Shown: positions 45,671 to 57,327 of the stretch, one piece after another
Numbering within the stretch: the first letter of the stretch is position 1
Layout: each line of letters opens with the position of its first letter
Notes under the pieces: generated by a model
Told to the model about the DNA's origin: nothing
The model's input: the letters and a program-made list of their open reading frames with translations, nothing else
The model's database searches: none
NCBI GenBank assembly: GCA_027924645.1
Contig: BSBN01000140.1
Coordinates: 13,274,501-13,338,500, forward strand
DNA: 64,000 nt
Source: Cunninghamia lanceolata
Taxonomy: Eukaryota > Streptophyta > Pinopsida > Cupressales > Cupressaceae
Direction: 5' to 3'
Position numbers and translations under genes: made by a program

Positions 45671-46752
45671 TGTGAAAGGTGAAATGTGGATTAATCAATT
45701 GAATAACAAAAACTTAAACACCAATAGAATGTGAAGGAAAAGGAGATTTAAAAACAACAAAGTGTGATACTTACAACCCTTTACCTTTCGTCTTCCATTG
45801 CTCGCCTATCTATTCTTGATCTTGATAATAATGAAGCCCTCAAAAGCATATACTCCCTTGCTTGTTGAAGATGATAACAATAGAATGGCAGTGATACTTT
45901 GTGTGATTGAAGATGAGCTTCAACACACTAATGAAAAGGATGATATGAAGTGCTATAGAGATGAAGGGTGCCAAAGGTGCACTAGTGTTTCTGTAGCATA
46001 AGTTGACTCAAGCGATGGATTTATGAAATGAAGAAGAAGAAGGTTGTATTTATATAGTTGGATGAGAGAAGATCAATGGTTGAGAAGAAATGAGAAGATC
46101 AACGGAGGAGGATGGTTGAGGAATGTGCAACCAATAGAAGAAGGACATGTGTCATTCAAAAAGAAGCTTTGTTGAGTTAAAACCTTTCTTGATGAGCATG
46201 AGTTTTCATTTTCTTTAAATTAGAATTTATTTTTCTAATTTAAGAGCAAAGTTGCTTTAACATTTCTTTAACTCAACTTTTACTTTTGTATGAGAAGAAG
46301 AATTGATTTTTAGAAGATATGAAGATTTTTTAGAAGATAATAAAGCATAATTAAATAAATAAATTTATTTAATTTATTTTTAGAAGATTTCGAAGATAAG
46401 AAAGCAAATTAAATAAATAAATTTATTTAATTTACTTGCACATGATTTTGGAAGAATAAATGAAATATTTAAATAAATTTTATTTTGTGGAGATTTAATA
46501 TTTTAATTTAAATAAAAATGCATTTTATTTAAATTTGGAAGAATAAAAGGTTTTAATTAAATAATTAAAATTATTTAATATTTTAGAAAAATGAAGTTGG
46601 TGTAGATGAATTTAATTAATTAAATAAATGTAATTTATTTAATAATATGAGAGGGGATGAATCAAATAAATAAATAAATATATTTATTTATTGATAGAGG
46701 AATGTGAAGATGAAATAAATATTTAAAATATTTATTTAAGTAGAGTCATGTC
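45671..46752 (-). repeat. Segment A 5' LTR (right), outer end lost
   Basis: Matches 30564-31771 from TGTGAAAGGTGAAATGTGG to AGTAGAGTCATGTC, then departs about 20 bp before the expected TGTATACA terminus. It has two to three units of the palindromic array (46305-46440). Confidence 0.83.
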
Positions 46753-47716
46753 GTATAAGACTCTGGGTCATTCTTCCATGGATTGTATTTGATATTTAAT
46801 TAAATTCTTCCAAGCAATTAAATAATTCTAAATTATTTAATTAAGTCAAAGTCTATTCCTCCAAATTTAAATAAATAAATTAAATTTATTTAAATCCTCT
46901 CACTCTCCAAAAAGAAAATAGAATTAAATATTTTATTTATTCTTCCAAAATCATGTGCAAGTAAATTAAATAAATTTATTTATTTAATTTGCTTTCCTAT
47001 TTTCCAAATCTTCTAAAAATAAATTAAATAAATTTATTTATTTAATTTTGCTTTCTTATCTTCCAAATAATCTAAAAATAAATTAAATAAATTTATTTAT
47101 TTAATTTTGCTTTCTTATCTTCCAAATCTTCTAAAAATAAATTAAATAAATTTATTTATTTAATTTTGCTTTCTTATCTTCCAAAATGTTCTAAAAATAA
47201 ATTCCTCTTGTCATACAAAAGCAAAAGCTATGTTATAGCAACTTCAAAGCATCTTTGCTGTTAAATTAGAAAAATATATTCTAATTTAAAGAAATAAAAG
47301 ATCATCCTCATCAAGAAAGCTTTTAACTCAACACAGCTTCTTTTTTAACGACACGTGTCCTTCTTCTATTGGTTGGACATTCATCAACCATCCTCCTCCA
47401 TTGATCTTCTTATTTCTTCTCAACCATTGATCCTCTCTCACCCAATTCTATAAATACCCTTCTATTCTTCTATTTCATAAATCCATCATTTGAGCAAACT
47501 TATGTTGCAGAAATAGAAGCGCGCCTTTGGCACAACCATCTTCATAAGCACTTCTTATCATCCATCAATAGTGTGTTTGAATCTCATCTTCAAATCACAT
47601 AAAGTATCATAGCCATTCTGTCCTTATTAATGGATGGGTATGGGATCAAGTTTTGGTTCTTGCTCATTGATGTTTGGGTTTATACTCTTGAATTAATTAT
47701 CCCATTTTTAGCTCAC
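46753..47716 (+). repeat. Segment B 5' LTR, divergent and head-to-head with A
   Basis: Plus-strand LTR of the same family: array 46960-47200, TATA box CTATAAATAC at 47448-47457, end ...AGCTCACA at 47716. Its first part (46790-46930) has the same plan as the others but is much more divergent. The opening GTATAAGACTCTGGGT resembles an internal word found at 32140, 55160 and 61650, so the join is not a simple LTR start. Confidence 0.75.
46960..47200. repeat. 58-60-bp palindromic tandem array, B LTR
   Basis: About four units of the reverse-complement form (CTTATCTTCCAAATCTTCTA plus AAAATAAATTAAATAAATT). Confidence 0.78.
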
Positions 47717-47719
47717 ATT

Positions 47720-47739
47720 TTGGTGCCCATCGTGGGGCC
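47720..47739 (+). other. Segment B primer-binding site
   Basis: TGGTGCCCATCGTGGGGCCC, three bases after the LTR end. It is the best preserved primer-binding site of the family in this window. Confidence 0.75.
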
Positions 47740-49462
47740 CTTGCCCCATTTCTAATAAAAAATCTAAGTTTTTGAGAAGCAGGTTTCGTACAGGTTTCAT
47801 ACAAACTTTGACAGGTTGATTCAACGCATCTGAGTAATCCCGTGGCACATATACTTCCTAACCTGGTGCATGCAGAAGTCCAGCACATACAATTTCTAAA
47901 CTAGCACTTTCATCTTCTGGTCTTTTGCTTCTAGACATACGGTGCATACACACTCTATTTTGGTGCTTATGTACCCCCTGTTTTGTCGCTTCTACATTTA
48001 TGGCGCATATACTCTCCATAGCGGCACTTTTACACTATTTTCTAGTGCTTTTGTCAGTTTAATGCATATGTCTTCTATTATAGTGCTTTTGACACCTGTC
48101 TTGGTGCCTTTGTATAATGATGCATGCTAGCTCTGTTTCTACATATTCAGACTGCATAGCAACGCTTCTGTCCTACACTATAGCTTTAGGGTTCCATCTA
48201 ATTTCTATGTTTGAGCTAATGTTTGTCTTGCAGGATTAGAGGCTGGATTAGATCATTTAGCTACATTGAATAGTTCATTTAGATTAATTAAGGGAAAAAG
48301 TAACCAAAAAAAATGCTTGCATACAGCTTTCACATAGCCCATAACTAGGAAGAGAGTAATTGAACCACTGGTATATCTGCATATTGCTATCTTCTTTAGT
48401 TAGATCATTGCTATCTTACAAATGGGAAAATGTACAATGTTGTCTTTTTAACAACTTCAAAGTTAACAAATGTGTGAGTGCACAAGTAGATAGCCCATTT
48501 AGTTGTTTTCCTTTTAACTAGGTTTGGATTAATCAGTGTTCTCTATGATTATCTAATGACAATAGGCTTATGCTCTCCCCTTAACTGGGTGACCAAAACA
48601 CCAGACTTGGTATTCCATTTGTTTAACCTGTAGAGGGGCCTACCCTTGGATGCATGCCTATCCAAGTGGGAATGACCCTGAGTGGTAATAGGCTAAAGCT
48701 AAGCCATACCAATCCACTTAAAATAAATTGTGCTTGAGGTGAAAACCTCCTGCAATGAGTGTTGTTGTGTTACACCAATGGCAAACTTCCTCCAAAACCC
48801 TCTAAGGCATAACCATTTGATGCTGGGAGACTCCATAACAGATAGTAGTATCACTACATGTGTAACCACTTGAACGGTTGCCTTGACTATGAACCATTTG
48901 TGTAGTATACCTAAAACCCCTATTTGTTGATACAAAGGGCAGAGCTCTTGAAGCGGCCTCGATTCATGTGATTCTTAGTAGAGGTAGTAGGGACAATCCT
49001 ATGGTTTGGTGGGGGTATGAGCCTAAGGAAACCCAGATCTAGTATGCGTGAGAAGTGAGTGCCATGGAGGGGAGCCGGTGCTACCAGATCCTGGAGCTAC
49101 ACACTTTGAATATGCACAGCTAGAGGATTCAACAAATACTGTCCTATCCAGCCTAGGGTGTATTTATTTTTCTGTCAAAAAGTCCAAAATACAAAAAATA
49201 ATAAAAGATAAAAATCATGAAAACTTCTATGTGTTTGTTGTGTCTTTTGCCATAATTGAACATCAAATTTCAACAACACCAAGTTTTCAACCAAAAAATA
49301 GAATTTTTTTGAAAAAAATGCCAAAAAACTCTAAAAAAAGAAACTTTTCTAGATCTACGCATATGCTTTGATCTACTGCACTTTTATCCTCTATTTCCAT
49401 GCATTTGTAGCTGCGCATCTATCACAGTAAGCTTTTCCGGTCTTGTGTCAATTTCTGTAGAG
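47740..49462 (+). other. Segment B leader
   Basis: Counterpart of the segment A leader in opposite orientation. It includes the minisatellite (47840-48170), the conserved block (48480-49000) and the leader ORF region (49048 onward, GTG in place of ATG). It also has a 24-bp direct duplication with ATCTTCTTTAGTTAGATC near 48388, absent in A but present in C. Confidence 0.6.
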
Positions 49463-51841
49463 ATGGCAAACCAATTAGAATATATTGGTCAAAAACTCCA
49501 ATATCTACAATTGTAAATAAAATTAGGTCCCTCGCCCCAAGATTGCATAGCAATTGCTCAATAAGTCCAAGTCTTACAACAAGAAATGCCAATCTTGCAA
49601 GCTAAATGTGCCAGTACTAGCTATGCCTCATCCCAAAATCATACCTTCTTTTCCTGTTATGATACTATTGACAAGGCAACCACCACCTCAAGGGGGAAAT
49701 CATATACCACTCCTACTAGTCCTCCTTTGCCACCTTCTAGGACACATATTCCAAAACATACCAATCCTATGCCAACACCATCATCGAGTTCCCCAAGCTC
49801 TAAACCGACAACCAGGGAATCCTTGGATGATTTCTAGAAAAGAGTTTTTCCAAATTTATACAACTAGAGAAAAGCTAGGGAGAAAACTAAATCCCCTCAT
49901 TCACCTATCCATACACCTACCAATGATGTGATCCAAGGGCTACTAGCAGAGAGTCAACCATGCCCCCAAATTTTGGTCCTTGACCTTACCAAAGATTCTT
50001 TCAATTCCATGTCAAATCCTACAACCCCTTCATGTCATCTGCAACACCTTGAGCTTATCGAAGAACCTCCTACCATGAACCAAAGTCATGGTCCATCAAA
50101 CATCCATATTTTCAACCAAGAAGCTATCCAATATCTATCCACTTCCATTCAAGAAGACCAAGAGCTATGTCAAGAGCACACCTTAGAGCATGTGGAAACA
50201 TCCACCCCTAGTCTAAGTCAAGATCAAATCACTTTCATGCAATATGTGTCTTTTCTATGATCAAGATGATATCCATAATAATGAACCTCTCCATGAGCCA
50301 CTTGATCCTATCCATCTCCCAACAACTATACATGAGCAAGAGATCCAATTCCAACCCATCCATAACCTTTATCTTTTCTATGATCAAGATACTATCTTTG
50401 ATGAAGAAGCTATCCATGAGTAACTTGATCCTATACATGAGAAGGAAATCCAACTCCAACCCATCCATAACCTTTATCTATTCTATGATCAAGATATTCC
50501 CTATGAAGAAGATTTCCTTGAATAACTTGATCCCATACCCATCCATGAGCAAGAAACCTCCATTACTTCTATCCCTCTTCCATCTAATGATGATCAAGAT
50601 CCAAATGATCCTTCACCATCCATTATTGACCAAGCTAGAAATTCATTTTCTTATATCCTTGGGCTTACTACCTTCATGCATGAATGTTCTTTCTTAGAAC
50701 ACCAACAACCATTATTTTCTATCTTGCCTTCCTCATCCAATAAGGAACTCGCTGCTAGTGCACCTATACATAATCCCATGGTCCACCGCATACTCCAGAA
50801 TATGAACTATCAAGGTAAAGGCTTAGGCCTTCATGAACAAGGTATTTTGGAACCTATCCATGTCAATGTTCCTCCTCATTCATATGGCCTTGGATACACA
50901 CCCCAAGGTGAGCAAACTCAAGATGTTGGTACTTCCTCCACTCCTCCTAAGTCTACCACTTTCCATCGTAAACCCTATCATATCTCCAAAACATATGTCG
51001 CCATTCCACCTCCACCTTCCTACAATTGTTAAAAACATGTGACTATACACCTTCCACCATCTAATCTACCTCCACTACTTCCAAATCCTAACACTCCTCC
51101 ATACTTTTTACCACCATTTCTTCCAACACCTTATCCATCCATCTATAAATCCTCTAAATATCCCAATCATGGCTAACAAATGCACATATTGTCTAAACAA
51201 GGAGCTTTCACCAACCTCACTTCCACCATCCCATAGGGATTCAATGACAAATATGTGGATGCCTCTACCTATAAAGTCAAAAATCCTAAGAGTCCTCATG
51301 ACCTAGGATATAAAAGCTAAGAATCAAAGAAAAATCCATCTCAAAAGTTGCATACACCCACACACCTCAATGCCAAACTAAAAAAGGTGTGGGTCCCCAA
51401 GCAACAAATAATTATCTTAGAAGCTGCAAAAAAGCTGCATATACCCAAGCCCATACCTTCACAGGTACAATCTACAAGTAAAATGGTTTGGGTACCCAAG
51501 CAAAAAGCCATCAAGTCAAATGAGGCATCCACCTCTAAAGCATCCCAACCATCCACAAGTATCAAATCCTTCCATCCCACATGACAAACAAAAATTAGAA
51601 GTATATTAAGTCTATGTGGGTCCCTAAATTCATAAATCATTCATCCACCAAGCAAAAATCTCCATTCCTACCCACACCACCTGCCTATCATAAGATTTAA
51701 TGTTTATCACAGTATGTGCAACTGTCGGTCATGGTTCCCTTCCATTCCACAACATTTCCACATACATCTATCTCCCTTTCCTTCAACTATTATCCTACAT
51801 ATCTTCCCCATCCTACTCCCATGGTCCATGCTTTTGCATAA
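49463..51841 (+). pseudogene. Segment B copy of the G-patch/WVPK ORF
   Basis: Starts MANQLEYIGQKLQYLQL at 49463 with TAA soon after, then VQVLQQEMPILQ, a Ser/Pro linker (SPPLPPSRTHIPKHTNP) and ILVLDLTKDSFNSMSNPTT. Three HNLYLFYDQD-type repeats (50230-50520) are disturbed by a frame change. After it come FMHECSFLEHQQPLFSI and the G-patch-like HRILQNMNYQGKGLGLHEQG followed by ILEPIHVNVPPHSYGLGY. KKVWVPKQQIIILEAAK, KMVWVPKQKAIKSNEAS and a third WVPKF follow, ending MVHAFA with TAA at 51839. About 793 codons long; nonsense and shift mutations make it inactive. Confidence 0.78.
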
Positions 51842-54240
51842 GCTATCTAATATGTATATCTACATTAGTGTCCACTATCATACCTTCCATTATCCAATAT
51901 CTACCTTCTCCATATCTCAATTTCACGCAATCCCCTACCAACATCTATGAGAACACTTGACTTGGTCCATGTGATGACATCCGTTGAGATTGTCACCTTT
52001 CAAGGAACTAGATGCTCGAGTCCATCCATATCCACCTTCTTCCATCCAAATATTTTTAAAAAAAAGTAAATAAAAATCCCTTCGTCCAATGGTGAAAACT
52101 TGGCAAACAAGCACCTTGGATAAGTACCATGATGAAAACCTGGCAAATAAGCGTCATGTGTAAGTTGATCTCCTATGTCACCTACACTTGGGGGACACCT
52201 TGTCTCATTAGTATATCACTTTTCTCCTACCAGTTTCCTTCTGTACCATTTCCTATCCTATTCCTTCTATCCATTATGTACCTATACTGTTGAGTCTATC
52301 CATCCTGATCTTCCATTCCTCTATTTCTTTGATCTTGATAAATATTGGGGGCACAATGTTGACAAATGTTTTTGAATGGATCTTGACATACCTTATCCCT
52401 CCAAACCACACAAATCCTTCATTATCCTCTCATCCTCTTCCTTCATCTTAAGCATTGTCATGAAAAATCCTAAGTACTCTACCTACAATGGGGCATGTTA
52501 TTCTTATGCGACAGTCCTTGGAGATCACATCCTTGTTTCCTTCTATCCACTATTGCCCATCCTCATACCTACCCGTTCCATTCTTTATCACCCGTACATC
52601 TACCTATCCGTGGTGTTTCCTCTATCATTGAAGTATCATCCAATCCATATCTGTTCCATATCTGATCCATATCTGTTCCATGTCTGATCCCTATCTGATC
52701 CATATCTATTTCATATCATGTCTCATCTGATCCATATCTTTAGTCCATGGTCCACATTCCCAAACTACGTTGCCTCTACGTCATCACGTAGGCAAGGCCA
52801 TTATCAATGCACCCCTAAGGCTGCACTTCCTATCCATCCCATCTCTTGTTGTCTATCCCTCTATCCGTCCATGTCTACACCCTTTCACCAAGCATGCACT
52901 CATAGCAAAGCCTGCTTCCAAACAAAAATCTTGATGCATAACATCAGCCTATCCAAAACAAAGAAGAACCCCACATCGAAACTCTCAGGCTAATTCTATA
53001 TCAATTATGGCAAAAAGACACATCTAATGCAAGAATGTTTTGTGAATCAAGTTAACTTACAAAGTCTTGAATTTTTGTCATTATGTCTTCCTATGCTACT
53101 CAAAGATGCTAAAAGCTAGAGATGCTATGATGGGGGCATAATCTTTTTCTTTATCTGTTGTTTGTTGATCAAACTTTAGTAATGTGATGACTTTTGTCTA
53201 ACGACATGATCAACAAAAGATCATCAAGGACTTCAAAGGTCTAAACATGAGAAGGGGCAATCCTTGTTTGTTGAAATGCAAGAAGTACTCAGGTCATCTA
53301 GATTCAAGTTTGACTAGATGCTTGTATCAACTTGCTATATCAAAATCCATGTAAGGAATACTTAGGTCATCTCGATTTAATTATACCTAGATACTTGTAT
53401 TTTCTTACAACATAATAAAGCCCAATGATGAAATAAGCACTTCAAAATACTTTCTATATCAAGATGGCAAATATCCATATCCATAATGTATCCAATTGTG
53501 TCTCATATCCGTATCCATATCCAAATGCATTTCTCCATATCCCATCCAATAAAGATCCAAAATGTAGCAAATTAATGTTTACAAATCTTGTGATTTCTTC
53601 TATTGAGTCATTCTTCTATCAATCAAATTTCTATTTGTCTTCATATCTCTCATCAATAGTTCTAGCTGTCAATCCAAGAAGTGATCAAAATGCAAGTTTA
53701 TCCTTAATCCATACCAATCGAGTCAAGCCAATCTTGTTAAATTATCCAATCGCAATCGATGGTCTTGATCTTATCTTGTCGTAAACCATATCAATTAGTC
53801 ATAACTATCCTTTGTGTTGCTCTAGGGATATATTGTTCCCCACCATGACAACACTGTCGTATATTGTTATCATATCAAATGTCTTAGATAGGATGTTGCA
53901 TTGTCGAAACTAGCCCGGGGTGATATACGACATGTTTCATTCCTCAAACCAAACATTATTGATCTATATCCTTGGTTTACTACTCGATAGGGGCAATACC
54001 TTGTTTGTTCTTGTATCATTTGTGCATACTTGCTTACTTGCTTGTGTTTGTTATCATTTTATCTTGCATCACATATCATTCACCTCTTTCTTCTACATCC
54101 AACCATTTCTTCTGCTGTCAACCTATCTCATCGTGAGATTGTCCATCTCATGCCTTCTACCTTCTCCCTGTCCAATCTGCCGAGGGGGCATCCTGTCGTT
54201 AAACTTGTACTAGAGGCAAACTGGGGCATGTATGTTTGTA
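51842..54240 (+). other. Segment B 3' non-coding region, 3' LTR missing
   Basis: Matches the A and C 3' regions as far as CAAACTGGGGCATGTA at about 54230, roughly 85 bp short of the purine tract, and then joins a leader-type sequence. No plus-strand 3' LTR follows. Confidence 0.65.
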
Positions 54241-54812
54241 TATAGCAGTGGTTCAATTACTATCTAACTAAAGAAGATTTGGAAGATAAGAAAGAAAATT
54301 AAATAAATAAGTTTATTTAATTTATTTTTAGAAGATTTGGAAGATAAGGAAGCAAATTAAATAACTAAATTTATTTAATTTATTTTTAGAATATTTGGGA
54401 GATAAGAAAGAAAATTAAATGAATAAATTTATTTAATTTATTTTTAGAAGATTTGGAAGATTAGAAATCAAATTAATTAAATAAATTTATTTAATTTACT
54501 TGCACATGATTTTGGAAGAATAAATAAAATATTTAATTATATTTTATTTTTGGAGATTTTAATTTAAATAACTTTGCATTTTATTTAAATTTAGAAGAAT
54601 GGATGGTTTAATTAAATAATTAAAATTATTTAATTATTTTAGAAGAATAAAGTTGATATAGATGAAATTAATTAAATAAATGTAATTTATTTATTTAAAT
54701 GGGAGAAAGTGAATCAAATAAATTAATTAATTAATTTATTTATTGATAGAGGAATGTGAAGATGAAATAAATATTTATTTAAGTAGAGTCATGTCATTTT
54801 TAGGTGTATACA
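54241..54812 (-). repeat. Segment C 3' LTR, partial, preceded by a leader fragment
   Basis: 54241-54265 reads TATAGCAGTGGTTCAATTAC, a leader word, then from about 54270 the LTR array (about four units) through to GGTGTATACA at 54812. The inner (R/U5) part with the TATA box is missing. Confidence 0.75.
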
Positions 54813-57327
54813 TTTTGCCCCTCTTTGATGCAATGTGTTTTATCACGTTGTTTCAAAGAATAAGATTGTCTAAAAATGATACATGCCCCAGTTTGCCCCT
54901 GGTACAAGTTTAACGACAGGATGCCCCCTAAGGAGATTGGATGGGGAGAAGGTAGAAGGTGTGAGATGGACAATCTCACGATGAGATAGGTTGACAGGAG
55001 AAGAAATGGTTCGATGTAGAAGAAAGAGGTGAATGATATGCAACACAAGCAAGTAAGCAAGTATACACAAATGATACAAGAACAGGCAAGGTATTGCCCC
55101 AGTCAAGCGGTAAACCAATGATATAGATTGATGATGTCTGGTGTCAGGAATGAAACATGTCGTATAAGACTTCGGGTCTGGTTTCGATAATGCAACATCC
55201 TATCTAAGACATTGGATATGATAACAATATATGATAGTGTTGTCATGTTGGGGAACAATATATCCCTAGAGCAACACGATAGGCATGGGAAAGATATATC
55301 CCATTGATAGTTATGATTTAATGATATGGTTTATGACAAGATTAGGATCAATACCACTGATTGTGATTGGATAATATGACAAGATTGACTTGACTCAATT
55401 GGTATGGATTAAGGATAGACTTGCATTTAGATCATTGCTTAGATTGACAGCTAGAACTGTTGATGAGAGATATGAAGACAAATAGAAATTTGATCGATAG
55501 AAGAATGACTTGATAGAAGAAATCACAAGCTTTTGTAAACATTGATTCACTGCATTTTGGATCTTTATTGGATGGGATATGGAGGAATGCATTTGGATAT
55601 GTGACGCAATTGGATCCATTATGGATATGGATATGGATATGAACTACAATTGGATACGGTATGGATATAGATATGGATATTTGTCATCTTGATATAGCAA
55701 GTATTTTGCTTTGATCATTGGGCTTTATTATGTTATAAGAAAAAACAAGCATATAGGTATAATTAAAACAAGATGACCTGATTATTACTTAGATGGATTT
55801 TGATATAGCAAGTTAATACAAGCATCTAGTCAAAATTGAATCTAGATGATCTAAGTATTTCTTGCATTTCAACAGACAAGGATTGCCCTTTTTCATGTTC
55901 AGACCTCCGAAGTCCTCGATGATCTTTTTCTAATCATGTCATTAGATAGAAGTCATTACATTACTAAAGTTTCATCCACAAACAATAGACAAAGAAAAAG
56001 ATTTTGCCCCCATCATAGCATCTCTAGCTTTTGGCATCCTTGAGTGGCATAGGAGGACATAATGAAAAAAATCTAAGACCATGTTAAGTTAACTTGTTCA
56101 CAAAAGCATTTTTACATTAGATGTGTCTTTTTTCCATAAGTGATATAGAATTGGTTTGAGTGTTTCGATATGGTGTTCTGCTTTGCTTTGGATAGGTTGA
56201 TGTTTTGCACAAAGATTTTTGTTTTTGGGAAGCTTGCTTTGCTACGTGCACTTGTCTAGTGAAAGGCGCGGACGTGGACGAATAGACGGATAGATGACAA
56301 GACATGGGATGGATGGGAAGTGGAGCCTTGAGGGTGCATTGATAATGGCCTTGCCTATGTGATGACGCAAAAGCAACGTAGTTTAGGGTGAACCCTGTGA
56401 TACTGAGATATGGACTGGATGAGACATGATATGCAATAGATACGGATCAGACATGGATCAGAGAAGACACAATATGGAATAGACATGGATTAGATAACCC
56501 TGATGACAGAGGCTATGTTAGGCTAACACTATGGATAGGATAAGAATTTTGGATAGCCTTAATGCTAGATACTGATGACAAGGTAAACTCCACAGATAGG
56601 CAGATGTATGGGTGATAAAGGTATGTATGGGGATGCGCAATAGTGGATAGAAGTAATCAAGGATGTGATCTCCAAGGACTATGTCGCATAGGAATAACTC
56701 AAAGCTTACAATGAAGGACGATGAGAGGATAATGATGGATTTGTGTGGTTTTGGAGGGATGAGGTATGCCAAGAGACATCTAAAACATTTGTCAACATTG
56801 TGCCCCCAATATTTATCAAGATCAAGAAAAATAGAGGAATGGAAGATCAAGATGGATAGACTCGACAGTATAGGTATGTAAGATAGAAAATGGTACAGAA
56901 GGAAACTAGTAGGAGAAAAGTGATATGCTGATGAGACAAGGTGCCCCCAAGTGTAGGTGACATAGAAGATCAACTTACATATGACACCTGTTTGCCAAGT
57001 TTTCATCATGGTACTTATTCAAGGTGCTTGTTTGCCAGATTTTCACCATTGGATGAAGGGATTTTTCTTTACTTTTCTTGATTTTTTTTTTTTGAATATT
57101 TGGATAGAAGAAGGTGGATATGGATAAGGACTCAAGCATCTAGTTCCTTGAAAGGTGATAGTCTCAATGGACATCATCACATGGACCAAGTCAAGTGTGC
57201 TCATAGATGTTGGTATGGAATTGCATGAAGGTGAGATATGGAGAAGTAAGATATTGGATAATGGAAGGTGCGATAGTGGATGATGATGTGGAATACAGAA
57301 GGACTTATCCAAAGATGGAAGGAAGGT
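54813..57327 (-). other. Segment C 3' non-coding region with polypurine tract
   Basis: The purine tract (minus AAAGAGGGGCAAAA) is at 54813-54826. The rest parallels 31786-34306, including the GGATAT stretch at 55565-55685 and the paired TTTGCCAAGTTTTCATCATG-like units at 56990-57050. Confidence 0.65.

Noticed and set aside
50235..50468. Minus-strand frame with repeated MDGLELD and IEKIKVM words
   Set aside because: It is the antisense of the HNLYLFYDQD repeats of the segment B ORF.
46753..54240. Segment B as an independent complete insertion
   Set aside because: No plus-strand 3' LTR and no flanking target duplication were found; both edges join other segments of the same family.
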